Positions 1-9,245 are shown, numbered from the stretch's first letter. The stretch: 64,000 nucleotides of DNA from Anaerocolumna chitinilytica (GCF_014218355.1 NZ_AP023368.1:1926001-1990000); one strand, 5' to 3'. Translations and numbers: made by a program. The notes: generated by a model not told the origin, from the letters alone.

Positions 1-7
1 GCATAGG

Positions 8-916
8 ATGCATGCATGGGAAGCAATCCAGAAAACACTGGATTATATTGAGGAACATATAACAGAAGAAATAGAAATTGAAGAATTGGCTGATACTGCT
101 TCGTTGTCCTTGTTTTACTATCAGAGATTGTTTAGTCGTTTGGTAAAAAAACCGGTACGTGAATATATTAAAATGCGGCGGATGGCTATCGTACTGGAAG
201 TTCTGCAAAACAAGAATAAACGTATTCTTGATATTGCTTTGGAATACGGTTTTGGCAGTCATGAAACCTTTACAAGAGGGTTCAAAGAGTTGTATGGAAT
301 GACACCGGAGCAATATCGGGAAAAGCCGATTTCACTTAACCGGTTTGATAAACCTGATTTATTGCTTGGATATACACTAATTGATGAAGGTGTACCACTG
401 ATTAGTGAGGGTCTTGTTTTAGAAATGAACCGCAGGTTATTAAAGGAACCAATTTATTTTGTGGGTTTTTTTGATTATGTTCCAAATGCCGGGCAGTTGC
501 CAGTTGGGGAATCGACCGGTGTTGATGTACCCGGAGAAATATGGCGACGCTTCCACCAGGAAAAGGCTTTGATTGCCCGAAAGGCGAATGGCCGCGAAAT
601 AGGGGTTGCATATTTGGGAGATGCTCCAACCGGATGTTTTACCTATTTCGCTGGAGCTGAAGTGGAAGAAGTGATTGAGGATGAGCATTTTCAGTCATGG
701 CAGTTACCTGCCCGTGAATATATCGTTTGTGGCTTTGAAGCAAGTGATTTTCAAGAACTTGTTACGGTTGCCCTTAACAAGGCAATTAAGTATAGCGGGC
801 TATGGCTTGAAAAGCATAACCTGACGATGGATGCCTTTTCACCTGAGATATATTACGGTAGCACACCGGAAGTCAGTTATATGGAATTGTATATACCTTT
901 CATAAAAAAACAGTAA
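8..916 (+). CDS. AraC-family regulator with GyrI-like effector domain
   Basis: Transcription factor of 302 residues. Residues about 8-107 form an AraC/XylS double helix-turn-helix (IEELADTASLSLFYYQRLF, then ALEYGFGSHETFTRGFKELYG and the closing TPEQYRE). Residues about 120-300 look like a GyrI-like / AraC effector-binding domain, which in the family binds small hydrophobic or cationic compounds. The ATG at base 8 starts the usual family N-terminus (MHAWEAIQKTLDYIEEH), so the protein appears complete despite the window edge. The next gene encodes a stand-alone GyrI-like protein, so both may respond to the same ligand. The ligand is not predictable. Confidence 0.9.
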   Translation: MHAWEAIQKTLDYIEEHITEEIEIEELADTASLSLFYYQRLFSRLVKKPVREYIKMRRMAIVLEVLQNKNKRILDIALEYGFGSHETFTRGFKELYGMTPEQYREKPISLNRFDKPDLLLGYTLIDEGVPLISEGLVLEMNRRLLKEPIYFVGFFDYVPNAGQLPVGESTGVDVPGEIWRRFHQEKALIARKANGREIGVAYLGDAPTGCFTYFAGAEVEEVIEDEHFQSWQLPAREYIVCGFEASDFQELVTVALNKAIKYSGLWLEKHNLTMDAFSPEIYYGSTPEVSYMELYIPFIKKQ

Positions 917-973
917 TGAGAATAGCTCATATAGATTTAAAGGGACAGTTTCAGTATAATAGAGGGAGGTATA

Positions 974-1495
974 ATGGGAGTAAAAACATACTTTGAAGTA
1001 CAAAACTTTAAAGCAGTCAGATTCATAGGAAAAGAGGTTGTCGTTGGAAAGAAGAATCCTGTTCCGGAGTTATGGAATAATATTCTAAAGGATGGAACAA
1101 ACGATTTTCTGCAAAACTTGCCTGAACGCGTATCTCCCCTTGGAGATACCATTGGATGGATGGGGGAATATAATCCCCAGACAAAAGAGTTTGTATATAT
1201 TGCCGGAGTATTTGCCAAGCCGGATGCAATTGTACCTGATGGATTCTCTTACCGTGATATTCCTGACTGTCTCATGGGAATTGGTTGGATACAAGGAAAT
1301 ACCTCTCATCTGGAAAAAGGAGCTCATACTAAGACAGAGAAGGTAATGAGAGAAAATGGCTATGTACCGGATTATTCAGTTGTTGGAATATCCATGGAAT
1401 ACTACTCCTTTGAGAAGTATGCGAAAATAGTAGAGGACGGGAATAATCTCTTTACTTTTGGATATTATCTGCCGTGTAAAAAACTGGAATATTAG
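974..1495 (+). CDS. GyrI-like small-molecule-binding domain protein
   Basis: Protein of 173 residues that resembles a single GyrI-like/effector-binding domain without a DNA-binding part. It has an N-terminal beta strand (YFEVQNFKAVRFIGKEVVV), a central IGWMGEYNPQTKEFVYIAGVFAK and a C-terminal FEKYAKIVEDGNNLFTFGYYLP. A strong GGGAGG ribosome site precedes the ATG. It lies 57 bases after the AraC regulator that carries the same kind of domain, so the two are probably co-expressed. Known members bind drugs or hydrolyse cyclopropanoid compounds; which applies here cannot be told. Confidence 0.72.
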   Translation: MGVKTYFEVQNFKAVRFIGKEVVVGKKNPVPELWNNILKDGTNDFLQNLPERVSPLGDTIGWMGEYNPQTKEFVYIAGVFAKPDAIVPDGFSYRDIPDCLMGIGWIQGNTSHLEKGAHTKTEKVMRENGYVPDYSVVGISMEYYSFEKYAKIVEDGNNLFTFGYYLPCKKLEY

Positions 1496-1567
1496 TGGTA
1501 TTAAGATTAATGTACAAACTCCCAATGATGGATAGCTTTATCCTATAAGAAAGAAGGAAAATGTCAT

Positions 1568-2476
1568 ATGATAGAACTTACCTTTGGCGAAAGCCCTGCC
1601 GGTGCTCTTAAGCTTGCAAAATCAAGGAAGCAGGGAGAAAATGTAGGCGGTGCAGTCGCTGTGTTTGGAGGTACTGAAAATGAACAACGTGAAGCGATGA
1701 AACCTCATAGATGGTCTGGTATGACAATGGAAGGCAGTTCTAAGGATGTCATCGCATTAACATTGGAGTTGGACATCGGTGATATTTCGGAAGTGGATTC
1801 CGATATTAGTAAGCGTAGAAAGATGTTTGACAATCTTTTTACGGATTTTCCAGAGGAGCTTGAAAGAATAAAGAAGCAAAATCAGTATGCTATGCTCCGT
1901 CTTCAAGAAGCGAAAACCTCGCTGGAACCCATTCGAATGTGGATAAGTACCAGTGATCCCGCTGAAATGTGCGGTATGTATTTTATATGTCATCTGATGT
2001 CAGATTCCAAGACACCACTTTCCGTTGTATCTATTCCAACACAGCTTGAGAGTGATAACTGTATTATATGGTATCGCAGTACGGGAGAAGTAGATGCAGA
2101 AAAATTTGGAGCATTTGTTCAATATGAGGAAGCGGTAAGCGGATTACAGCGAAGTGTCTATGCGGGGTTATGGCGTGACCTGGTGCTTGAAAATGCACCT
2201 TTGCGTGCAATTATAAATGGTTGTGTAATTAGTGTACCGATTGAATTTTATGATTTTACTCTTCTTGCTAACATCTCAGAGGAACCTATAAGAATTGGAC
2301 AAGTAATTGGCAAAATAATAGGCCAAGTACCAGGAGTTGGTGACCGTTTGCTATATTTACGAATAGAAGCATTAATACAGTCAGGTGAGTTCATAAAACT
2401 TTCCGTAGGGACTGGTGACCATCCTTATTCCGTAGTTATTAAACGAAATGATAAGAAAAGCAAGAAATTCCATTGA
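1568..2476 (+). CDS. DUF1835 / DUF3658 domain protein
   Basis: Protein of 302 residues of unknown function. The N-terminus (MIELTFGESPAGALKLAKS) is the typical opening of the DUF1835 family, and the C-terminal 100 residues fit the DUF3658 domain that usually follows it. In this copy, residues 35-130 are charged and helical. No signal peptide or membrane segment is seen, so it should be cytosolic. It stands between the AraC/GyrI pair and the MarR/ArsA operon, 72 bases after one gene and 51 before the next, and has no obvious partner. Family membership is recalled, not tested. Confidence 0.65.
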   Translation: MIELTFGESPAGALKLAKSRKQGENVGGAVAVFGGTENEQREAMKPHRWSGMTMEGSSKDVIALTLELDIGDISEVDSDISKRRKMFDNLFTDFPEELERIKKQNQYAMLRLQEAKTSLEPIRMWISTSDPAEMCGMYFICHLMSDSKTPLSVVSIPTQLESDNCIIWYRSTGEVDAEKFGAFVQYEEAVSGLQRSVYAGLWRDLVLENAPLRAIINGCVISVPIEFYDFTLLANISEEPIRIGQVIGKIIGQVPGVGDRLLYLRIEALIQSGEFIKLSVGTGDHPYSVVIKRNDKKSKKFH

Positions 2477-2501
2477 CAAATAAATACTTCGGAGTTAGAA
2501 T
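2473..2501 (+). promoter_or_regulatory. Promoter of the MarR gene, with TACTTCGG motif in the spacer
   Basis: TTGACA (2473-2478) and TAGAAT (2496-2501) are separated by exactly 17 bases. The octamer TACTTCGG (2485-2492) lies in the spacer and recurs at 3071-3078 ahead of the ArsA operon. A second block, TTCGAA (2510-2515), overlaps the ribosome site. The arrangement suits repression by the encoded MarR protein. Confidence 0.7.
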
Positions 2502-2527
2502 TAATTTAGTTCGAAGGAGGAAGTATA

Positions 2528-3019
2528 TTGCAGTTAAATCAAAATAACATGGAAGACATCTTATTTGAATATATAGAACAATTTCGCCTTATTATTTCAC
2601 CTGAAACCTGGGGAAATGTCTTGATGGAGTGCTCAAAAAATGAAATGCTGGTGTTACTTTTTCTCTATCGAAAAGGCGAAAGCAATATGTCACAGGTTGC
2701 AGAATATCTATGTACTCCCCTGAATACCGCCACAGGTATTATTACAAGGATGGAGAATAAGAAGATGGTTTCAAGAATCCGTAATGTAGACGATAAGCGG
2801 GTGGTAACCCTTATTTTAGCGGATGCTGGAAAGCAGCAAATCAATGAAATAATTAAGAACTTTGCCTATTATGGTCAGCTGTTAATGAAGGATTTGACGC
2901 AGGAGGAATTGAAAATCCTTCATAATGTACTGGATAAAGTAATTAATATGCTGCGGAATGTGAATCATAAAGACACCCAAGAGGTGACTAAAAAGATAAG
3001 AAAGATAACAATTGAATAG
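2528..3019 (+). CDS. MarR-family transcriptional regulator
   Basis: Protein of 163 residues with the MarR winged helix: MLVLLFLYRKGESNMSQVAEYL, recognition helix TATGIITRMENKKMVSR, then the wing NVDDKRVVTLILADAGK. The start is a TTG: GAAGGAGG (2513-2520) stands 7 bases before it, while the next in-frame ATG (2549) is too far from that site. It has its own promoter with a likely autoregulatory motif. The same TACTTCGG motif occurs upstream of the ArsA-type operon that follows 165 bases later, so that operon is the probable target. Confidence 0.88.
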   Translation: MQLNQNNMEDILFEYIEQFRLIISPETWGNVLMECSKNEMLVLLFLYRKGESNMSQVAEYLCTPLNTATGIITRMENKKMVSRIRNVDDKRVVTLILADAGKQQINEIIKNFAYYGQLLMKDLTQEELKILHNVLDKVINMLRNVNHKDTQEVTKKIRKITIE

Positions 3020-3038
3020 AATATACAAAGAATAGAGT

Positions 3039-3055
3039 GCGAACTTAAGGTTCGC
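3039..3055 (+). terminator. Short hairpin after the MarR gene
   Basis: GCGAAC (3039-3044) pairs with GTTCGC (3050-3055) around a 5-base loop, 20 bases after the MarR stop. The downstream bases are pyrimidine-rich (TTCTCT) but not a T run. It could be a weak terminator, or an operator, since the arms share TTCG with the neighbouring motifs. Confidence 0.4.
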
Positions 3056-3070
3056 TTCTCTAAGAATATA

Positions 3071-3094
3071 TACTTCGGTACTCGAAATATTCGA
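3071..3094 (+). promoter_or_regulatory. Candidate operator for the ArsA-type operon
   Basis: TACTTCGG (3071-3078) is identical to the octamer in the MarR promoter. It is followed by a dyad TCGAA-ATA-TTCGA (3082-3094). It lies 90 bases before the first ArsA-type gene. The shared motif suggests that the MarR protein controls both units. No clear -35/-10 pair was identified here. Confidence 0.45.
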
Positions 3095-3183
3095 AAGATG
3101 AATTATTTTAGTATTAAATAAAAGTATCAAAACAATTAAGAAATAAAAGTAAAGGAAAGTATAAGAAAAAACGGAGGTGTTTT

Positions 3184-4365
3184 ATGACCAGAATGCTTAT
3201 ATTCACAGGAAAAGGTGGAGTTGGAAAAACAAGTGTTGCTGCCGCCCATGCAAGAAATTCATCCAACGAAGGTAAAAAGACATTAATTGTAAGTACGGAT
3301 ATGGCTCATAGTCTTAATGATATATTTGACTTACGAATTGGAAAAACCATTCAAAAAGTATCTGACAATTTATATGCCCTTGAGATTGATCCAAGTTACG
3401 TAATGGAGGAAGATTTTGCAGATATGAAGCAGGCTCTTATTAAAGTCATTGAATCATCTGGAATACCGATTGGTAATATTGGAGAGTTATCAATATTTCC
3501 GGGAATGGATGAGCTTTTTTCACTCTTGAAGCTGAAGGAAATCTATGCAAGTGGAGAATATGACCGAATTATCGTTGATTGTGCTCCTACGGGTGAAACA
3601 CTTGCCCTGCTTAAATTTCCGGAGTTACTTGCATGGTATATGGAAAAGTTCTTTCCCATAGGTAAAGTCGCTATGAAAATTTTAGCACCGATATCAAAAA
3701 CAGTTTTCAAGATTCAATTACCGGATAGCGATGCCATGACAGATATAGAGAGATTATATAGGAAACTGATAGAATTACAGGAATTTTTGAAGGACCGTAA
3801 AACGACATCAATACGGATTGTTACAATGCCAGAAAAAATGGTGGTTGAGGAAACTAAGCGAAACTTTATGTATATGAACCTTTATGATTATCATGTGGAT
3901 GGCATTTACATTAACCGCATTTTACCTAAAGATATGGATAACCCATTCTTTATTGATTGGATAGCAATTCAGAATCAATATATTGAAGAACTGGAAGCAG
4001 TCTTTGATGGCATGCCTATTTATAAAATTCCTTGGTTCGACACGGACTTAAACGGGTTATCCGGCGTAGATCGTATTGAACAAAATGTTTTGAAAGGCAG
4101 AGATGTATTTAGTATACAGGAGGAATTAGTTAGTCAATGTTTCGAGAAAGTTGAGAATGGCTACAACCTTCTGTTAAAGCTTCCCTTTATTGAAAAGGGG
4201 GAAGTGATTCTACACGAATCCGGCACGGATATTATTCTTAAAATCGGTAATTTCAAACGATGTATACCAAAACCCAATTCGCTAAGAAATTATGCTGTAA
4301 CCGGTGCACAATTATCTGATGGTATATTGACGGTTAACTTTACGGAAGGAGGTATAAGGGAATGA
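3184..4365 (+). CDS. ArsA/Get3-type ATPase with HSP20-like tail (first copy)
   Basis: ATPase of 393 residues of the ArsA/TRC40 branch of deviant-Walker P-loop NTPases. Seen: Walker A GKGGVGKTS with the signature lysine (residues 9-17), switch I STDMAHS near 38 (the family usually has DPAHS, so Pro is Met here), and switch II DCAPTGETL near 131-139. Residues about 325-390 are beta-rich and match the HSP20-like C-terminal domain found in bacterial ArsA relatives. No Cys/His arsenite-site pattern and no ars genes are nearby, so arsenite pumping is not supported. The next gene overlaps by 4 bases (ATGA). The role may be protein or cofactor targeting; the substrate is unknown. Confidence 0.82.
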   Translation: MTRMLIFTGKGGVGKTSVAAAHARNSSNEGKKTLIVSTDMAHSLNDIFDLRIGKTIQKVSDNLYALEIDPSYVMEEDFADMKQALIKVIESSGIPIGNIGELSIFPGMDELFSLLKLKEIYASGEYDRIIVDCAPTGETLALLKFPELLAWYMEKFFPIGKVAMKILAPISKTVFKIQLPDSDAMTDIERLYRKLIELQEFLKDRKTTSIRIVTMPEKMVVEETKRNFMYMNLYDYHVDGIYINRILPKDMDNPFFIDWIAIQNQYIEELEAVFDGMPIYKIPWFDTDLNGLSGVDRIEQNVLKGRDVFSIQEELVSQCFEKVENGYNLLLKLPFIEKGEVILHESGTDIILKIGNFKRCIPKPNSLRNYAVTGAQLSDGILTVNFTEGGIRE

Positions 4366-4592
4366 CTAGAACCAATAGAATGACAACGATGCAAAAGCTG
4401 ATGGAGGCAAAAAAGATGGAGGCAGAGGCACTAATGGGCTTATTGCCGGAGCAAACCCAAGAACATTTAAAGGTGATTGGCAAGGAACTGACATCTATGA
4501 TTAAAGAAAGCTTTACCTTGCAGGAAGGGACAAGACAGGAAAACCCTCAAAAAGCTTCTGCTTCAGGAGCCAGAAAGGTGGATATCGATTGA
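4362..4592 (+). CDS. Small charged helical protein between two ArsA-type ATPases
   Basis: Protein of 76 residues, not recognised. It overlaps the preceding ATPase stop by 4 bases (ATGA), and its own stop overlaps the next start as TGATG, so all three genes are translationally coupled. The N-terminal half (about 8-55) is predicted amphipathic helix rich in Met, Lys, Glu and Leu (MQKLMEAKKMEAEALMGLL). The C-terminal 20 residues are polar and probably disordered. There is no membrane segment or Cys pair. Position suggests an adaptor, partner or regulator of the two ATPases; that is inference only. Confidence 0.75.
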   Translation: MTRTNRMTTMQKLMEAKKMEAEALMGLLPEQTQEHLKVIGKELTSMIKESFTLQEGTRQENPQKASASGARKVDID

Positions 4593-5749
4593 TGAGAATA
4601 ATATTATATACAGGAAAAGGTGGAGTCGGAAAGACTAGTATCAGTGCAGCCACTGCTGTTAAGCTTGCCCGTGAAGGCAAAAAAGTTATTATAATGAGTA
4701 CGGATCAAGCCCACAGCCTGGGAGATTCCTTCGGAATTTCATTAAATGGGTTATCCCAAACAATAGCACCTAACCTGGATGCTCTTGAAATTGATGTTGT
4801 GGATGAAAATGAGAAGGCATGGGGGAACTTTAGAGGGTTTATCAAGGAACTGCTTACATCCCGTGCCGAAGGTGGAATTGAGGCGGAGGAACTCCTTGTT
4901 TTTCCCGGATTAGAAGAACTGTTCGCATTGTTTAAAATCCTAGAAATCTATGAAAATAATCAGTATGATGTATTAATTGTTGACTGTGCACCTACAGGAG
5001 AAACACTCTCCCTTCTTAAATTTCCGGAACTCTTTGGTGATGTAATCAGCAAGGCCTTGCCTATGAAAAGAAAGGCTGCTAAAATTGCACGGCCACTGGT
5101 GAAGACACTGGCTAAAATACCGATGCCTGAGGATGATGTTTTTGATGATTTTGAACGATTAATGGATAAATTAGAGCGTTTACAGACGTTGATGCTTAAC
5201 AAGGATATTGTATCTTTACGGATAGTTACCACTCCAGAGAAAGTTGTAATTAGTGAAACAAAAAGGAATTTTACCTGCTTGCATCTGTACAATTACAATG
5301 TGGATGCAATTATAGTTAATAAGGTGTACCCCGAAGAAGCGCTTGAAGGTTATTTCAATAAATGGGTGAAATTACAAAAGGAGGGTCTGAATGAGATAAA
5401 AGAAAGCTTTAGGGAAATACCGGTATTCGAACTTCAACTACATAAGCAAGAATTAAAAACCATCCCGATACTTGAAAAAGCAGGCAACTTGTATGGGGAT
5501 ATCAATCCGATTGATGTATTGGCCCGTGAGGAGATATATACGATAAATAAAGAAAATGATACCTATAAAATGATAATCAGTCTTCCTTTTGCTGTAAAGT
5601 CGGAGATGGACTTGGTACAGCAAAATGGAGAAATTCAAATATCATTAAAGAACGAAAAACGCTGTTTAACCCTTCCGGAATACCTAAAGGATAAAGAAAT
5701 TGCAAATGCTAAAATGGAACAGGGAACGTTAATAATATCATTTGAGTAA
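4592..5749 (+). CDS. ArsA/Get3-type ATPase with HSP20-like tail (second copy)
   Basis: ATPase of 385 residues, a divergent paralogue of the first copy with the same plan: Walker A GKGGVGKTS at residues 8-16, switch I STDQAHS, switch II DCAPTGETL near 130, and a beta-rich HSP20-like C-terminus from about 320. The ATG at 4592 overlaps the previous stop (TGATG); the in-frame TTG just upstream (4589) is less likely. Two such subunits encoded together suggest a heterodimer, matching the dimeric Get3 fold or the two linked halves of ArsA. It ends the operon before a strong bidirectional terminator. Confidence 0.82.
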   Translation: MRIILYTGKGGVGKTSISAATAVKLAREGKKVIIMSTDQAHSLGDSFGISLNGLSQTIAPNLDALEIDVVDENEKAWGNFRGFIKELLTSRAEGGIEAEELLVFPGLEELFALFKILEIYENNQYDVLIVDCAPTGETLSLLKFPELFGDVISKALPMKRKAAKIARPLVKTLAKIPMPEDDVFDDFERLMDKLERLQTLMLNKDIVSLRIVTTPEKVVISETKRNFTCLHLYNYNVDAIIVNKVYPEEALEGYFNKWVKLQKEGLNEIKESFREIPVFELQLHKQELKTIPILEKAGNLYGDINPIDVLAREEIYTINKENDTYKMIISLPFAVKSEMDLVQQNGEIQISLKNEKRCLTLPEYLKDKEIANAKMEQGTLIISFE

Positions 5750-5755
5750 AATAAA

Positions 5756-5800
5756 AATAGCTTCGTCACTCGGATTAATACACCCTGTGACGAAGCTATT
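5756..5800. terminator. Bidirectional terminator between the ArsA operon and kup
   Basis: Perfect 14-base inverted repeat, AATAGCTTCGTCAC (5756-5769) with its complement at 5787-5800, loop of 17 bases. A-rich sequence lies on the left and T-rich sequence on the right, so it can stop both converging units. Confidence 0.85.
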
Positions 5801-5831
5801 ATGTTTTGTGTCTTATTATTGTTGCTATTTA

Positions 5832-7844
5832 TTAATGTTTTTCACAAGAAGGCTTTGAATTCCTTTTTAAAACAGTACGATTGGAATGGCCAAGTATCAT
5901 AGGAACCTTTTCAATATAAACATCACTGGTGTCAAGGCCGAACCAATTAGATGGTGATACCGTAAATTTCTGAATAAAAAACTTTGTTCTTAACAGGAAT
6001 GAATCCCAGCCGGACAGTGAGGACTGATTGGAAAGCACTTCTTCAATAAATACAAACCTAAAGTCTCCCAGTTTACGGTTCGGAATAATGGAATAAGCAT
6101 TGGATTGATTGTCAATTTCCTTGTTATTCACCATTTCTGTTGATATCTGGCGTAAAAATACATTCAGATTCTGTTCAATTCTAAAACCAAGGTTAATCTG
6201 TATATTTACGATAAAGGAGGTATTGTATTTTTCAACTACATAATCAGCCTGATAAGGTTCATCTGTAACATACACATTAACAAACCAGTAAACATCAGCC
6301 CTTTTTGGCCTCTTATCTAATAGAAAGTACATTATTTTACGTTCTACTTCTTTGGTATTAGGACAATTGGTCAAGCATACAAGATTACTTGCGTATTTTG
6401 GAACATCCGGGTCGTGACGTAATTGATTTAACTGTGCAATATAATTTTCTATCGGTACAACTTCGCGAAAACGCATCTTAATTATATGAGATCTATCCCA
6501 GATATACATAATAAACAAGATAGAAATAGCAATAATTACGGCAACGAATCCACCATGGAAGAATTTAATAATATTAGCAAGGAAGAAAGATGCTTCAAAA
6601 CTCATAAAGAAAACAAGCATAATGACTGCAAGTACAATTGGTGCATTTTTCTTTCGCATATAGTTAAATAGGAGAATTGTTGTCATAAGCATGGTAACGG
6701 TAATAGCAAGACCGTAGGCAGCTTCCATTTTATCGGAACTCTGAAAGTAAAGTACAATTCCGATACAGACTACACATAATATCCTATTAATTGCAGGAAT
6801 ATAGAGCTGCCCTTTTAGGGAAGAAGGATATAACGTATGTAATCTTGGAAACAGATTTAATTTAATGGCTTCTGATACAAGGGTAAAGGAGCCTGATATT
6901 AATGCCTGGGAAGCTATAATAGCTGCAAGGGTAGAGATAACGATGCCATAGATCAGGAATCCGGATGGAATCATCTGATAAAAGGGATTAACATCCTCCA
7001 GCGTGTGTTGAGAGGTCTTAGCAGATAAAATCCATGCTCCTTGACCAAAGTAGTTAAGCAGTAAACATAATTTAACAAAAGGCCATGTGAAATAGATGTT
7101 TTTACGCCCAACATGTCCAAGATCTGAGTAGAGGGCTTCTGCACCTGTTGAACACAAGAAAATACTGCCTAATATAAAAAAGCCAAGTTTATTATCGCTG
7201 CTAAATAGTATGGATACAGCATAGTGAGGTGACAGTGCACGCAGCAAAAAAGGATTATCGGCAAGATTAATTATTCCAAAAACAGCTAAACTGCTGAACC
7301 ATAAAAACATAATAGGTCCAAATAATTTTCCGATAAATTCTGTTCCGCTGTGCTGGATAAAAAACAATATACAGATTATTGCGATAACGAGAATAACGAT
7401 ATTGCGTTGGTTGTTTCCGAAAATATCATTAAATACCGGAAGCAGTTTTAATCCTTCGACGGCTGATGTAACTGTTACCGCAGGTGTCAGCATACCGTCA
7501 GCCAGTAAAGCAGACCCTCCTATCATGGCAGGGATAACCAACCATTTGGAACGGTTTCTTACAAGTGCAAAAAGTGAAAATATACCACCTTCTCCCTTGT
7601 TATCAGCTCTAAGTGTAATAAAAACATATTTAATGGTTGTTAAGATAGTTAGCGTCCAAAAAACCAATGATAAAGTTCCTAGAATAAAATTATCTGATAC
7701 GTTTTCTAAGCCACCATTCCCTTGAAGAACTGACTTCATTACATAAAGAGGCGAAGTACCGATATCTCCGTATACGACACCTAATGTTACTAGAATTCCT
7801 CCAAGTGAGAGTTTGGTTATATGAGACTTTTTTGATGAAACCAC
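5832..7844 (-). CDS. kup: Kup-type potassium uptake permease
   Basis: Membrane protein of 670 residues that imports K+, probably with protons. The N-terminal LGVVYGDIGTSPLYV is the family signature. About twelve membrane segments occupy residues 15-450. A hydrophilic cytoplasmic tail (about 455-670) starts near IWDRSHIIKMRFREVVP. The start is a GTG preceded by AAAGGAG on the minus strand. It is a single gene, convergent with the ArsA operon. Its leader is unusually long (about 300 bases from the predicted promoter). The leader was checked for the c-di-AMP (ydaO) riboswitch that often governs potassium importers in Firmicutes, and the conserved blocks were not found. Confidence 0.95.
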   Translation of the reverse strand: MVSSKKSHITKLSLGGILVTLGVVYGDIGTSPLYVMKSVLQGNGGLENVSDNFILGTLSLVFWTLTILTTIKYVFITLRADNKGEGGIFSLFALVRNRSKWLVIPAMIGGSALLADGMLTPAVTVTSAVEGLKLLPVFNDIFGNNQRNIVILVIAIICILFFIQHSGTEFIGKLFGPIMFLWFSSLAVFGIINLADNPFLLRALSPHYAVSILFSSDNKLGFFILGSIFLCSTGAEALYSDLGHVGRKNIYFTWPFVKLCLLLNYFGQGAWILSAKTSQHTLEDVNPFYQMIPSGFLIYGIVISTLAAIIASQALISGSFTLVSEAIKLNLFPRLHTLYPSSLKGQLYIPAINRILCVVCIGIVLYFQSSDKMEAAYGLAITVTMLMTTILLFNYMRKKNAPIVLAVIMLVFFMSFEASFFLANIIKFFHGGFVAVIIAISILFIMYIWDRSHIIKMRFREVVPIENYIAQLNQLRHDPDVPKYASNLVCLTNCPNTKEVERKIMYFLLDKRPKRADVYWFVNVYVTDEPYQADYVVEKYNTSFIVNIQINLGFRIEQNLNVFLRQISTEMVNNKEIDNQSNAYSIIPNRKLGDFRFVFIEEVLSNQSSLSGWDSFLLRTKFFIQKFTVSPSNWFGLDTSDVYIEKVPMILGHSNRTVLKRNSKPSCEKH

Positions 7845-8146
7845 TGTTTTTTACTCCTTTTAAAGATGTTTGTTTTAATAAAGTATTATTAGATAATAGA
7901 TTGGTAATATGCGTGCGTTCATTTTCTTCATTAAGATATGAATCATTAGTTACTTATTATATAGTTATATAGCTTAACATAAGCAGTGTAATTTAAGAAT
8001 TATAAAAGCATTAATATTATATTAGTTTTTACTTATGTCTTAAATATTATTTTATATAATCGATGCCATTGGTACCACTAATTATTTGAATAAAACTTAT
8101 TTAATTTGAGGTATCTGAACTTCTCTATATTCGGTATTTTCTAATG

Positions 8147-8192
8147 TGACACACTCCTGTAATATATTATAGTAAGATGTGTCATTTGTCTA
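8147..8192 (-). promoter_or_regulatory. Putative kup promoter within an inverted repeat
   Basis: On the minus strand, TAGACA (8192-8187) and TATAAT (8171-8166) lie 15 bases apart, a slightly short spacing. TGACACA (8147-8153) and its complement (8178-8184) flank the -10 box, which would suit an operator. The remaining gap, 7845-8146, is A+T-rich leader with no gene that can be supported. Confidence 0.45.
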
Positions 8193-8300
8193 TCATTATT
8201 TCAAAAATTCCCAGACAATTAATCTGTAATATCCTGTAATAAACAATTCGGAAACAACATAAAATGTAAATATGATGTGAATTTACAGAGGGTATAGAAC

Positions 8301-9233
8301 ATGCTTACAAGTATGGATTTTATTAGTCAATCACTAGGGTTGCATTTGTTTTTTGCGAGGATTATGAAAGAGCATTCATTATTTCTAGAATTGGGATTTA
8401 CGCCTAGGGATGATAGTTTCACTCAAATGGCAGATACCTTTCGAAAAGAATTTGATGAAATTTTGGAGGAAGCTGTTTCTCTTTCTAATGGTAATGTTAA
8501 TCCTGATATACTTGATTCTGGTGAAGTGATAACACCTTTTACACGAAATGCGGAAATGGCTACAGCTTATTATACCGGTGTCAAGATACCGACTCAACTT
8601 ACACAGGCAACAGCAGAATTAACAGGTGGGGATTTGGTATCGAATAGCCGTATCCTTGAACAAAGAGTATTTAGTCTGAATGAAAGAGCTCTGTATTTAA
8701 CATCTGAGTTAATACGTTTTAAGCAAAATATTTTGTCCAATGTTACAAACTGTAACATGTTTACATTTAATTACCCCTTGCTTATTGTACATATAATTCG
8801 AGAAGCGGAGCTTTATCTGCAGACACTAAGTAATCTTCAAAATAGAGCAGCACAAAATTTGGAAAGAGAAGCCTATGAGCAGGAGTTTTTCTGGAACCGG
8901 CAAATGGCGGAACATGCGAAATTTATCCGTGGTTTACTAGATCCAACGGAAGAGAATTTAATTAATCTGGCAAATAATTTTGGAAATGAGTTTGATCAAT
9001 TAACAGCCGAAGCGAAGGATGCAATGGATATGACAGTTCCGCTGGCAACAGTTACAGATGACAGTTTAAAGGCAACTATGGAACTGCGGGATTTCAAGGC
9101 ACAAGGTACACAAGGAATTCTATCCTGTGAAGTAAAATCGATTATTATCCCGTTGTTAGGGGACCATGTCTTACGGGAAGCGAATCATTATATCCGGCTG
9201 TTAAAAATGTTTGAGGGGATAAACAATCGTTAA
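8301..9233 (+). CDS. DUF2935 two-repeat, probable metal-binding helical protein
   Basis: Protein of 310 residues made of two related alpha-helical repeats, about 8-145 and 165-300. Each opens with the same kind of helix: SLGLHLFFARIMKEHSLFLE in the first, EQEFFWNRQMAEHAKFIRGL in the second. The paired E/H residues in these helices are typical of DUF2935 and are thought to hold metal ions (ferritin-like bundle). No signal peptide is seen. Clostridial and Bacillus members are widespread and uncharacterised, some linked to sporulation. It is monocistronic, closed by a terminator. Confidence 0.8.
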   Translation: MLTSMDFISQSLGLHLFFARIMKEHSLFLELGFTPRDDSFTQMADTFRKEFDEILEEAVSLSNGNVNPDILDSGEVITPFTRNAEMATAYYTGVKIPTQLTQATAELTGGDLVSNSRILEQRVFSLNERALYLTSELIRFKQNILSNVTNCNMFTFNYPLLIVHIIREAELYLQTLSNLQNRAAQNLEREAYEQEFFWNRQMAEHAKFIRGLLDPTEENLINLANNFGNEFDQLTAEAKDAMDMTVPLATVTDDSLKATMELRDFKAQGTQGILSCEVKSIIIPLLGDHVLREANHYIRLLKMFEGINNR

Positions 9234-9245
9234 AGAAACAGAGTA

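Noticed and set aside
3184..5749. Arsenite efflux ATPases
   Set aside because: The fold is ArsA-like, but there are no arsenite-binding Cys residues in view and no arsB/arsR/arsD genes around; a targeting-type role is as likely.
7845..8300. Possible c-di-AMP (ydaO) or other riboswitch in the long kup leader
   Set aside because: The minus strand was read through for the conserved ydaO blocks and for other known aptamer cores; none was found, only A+T-rich sequence.
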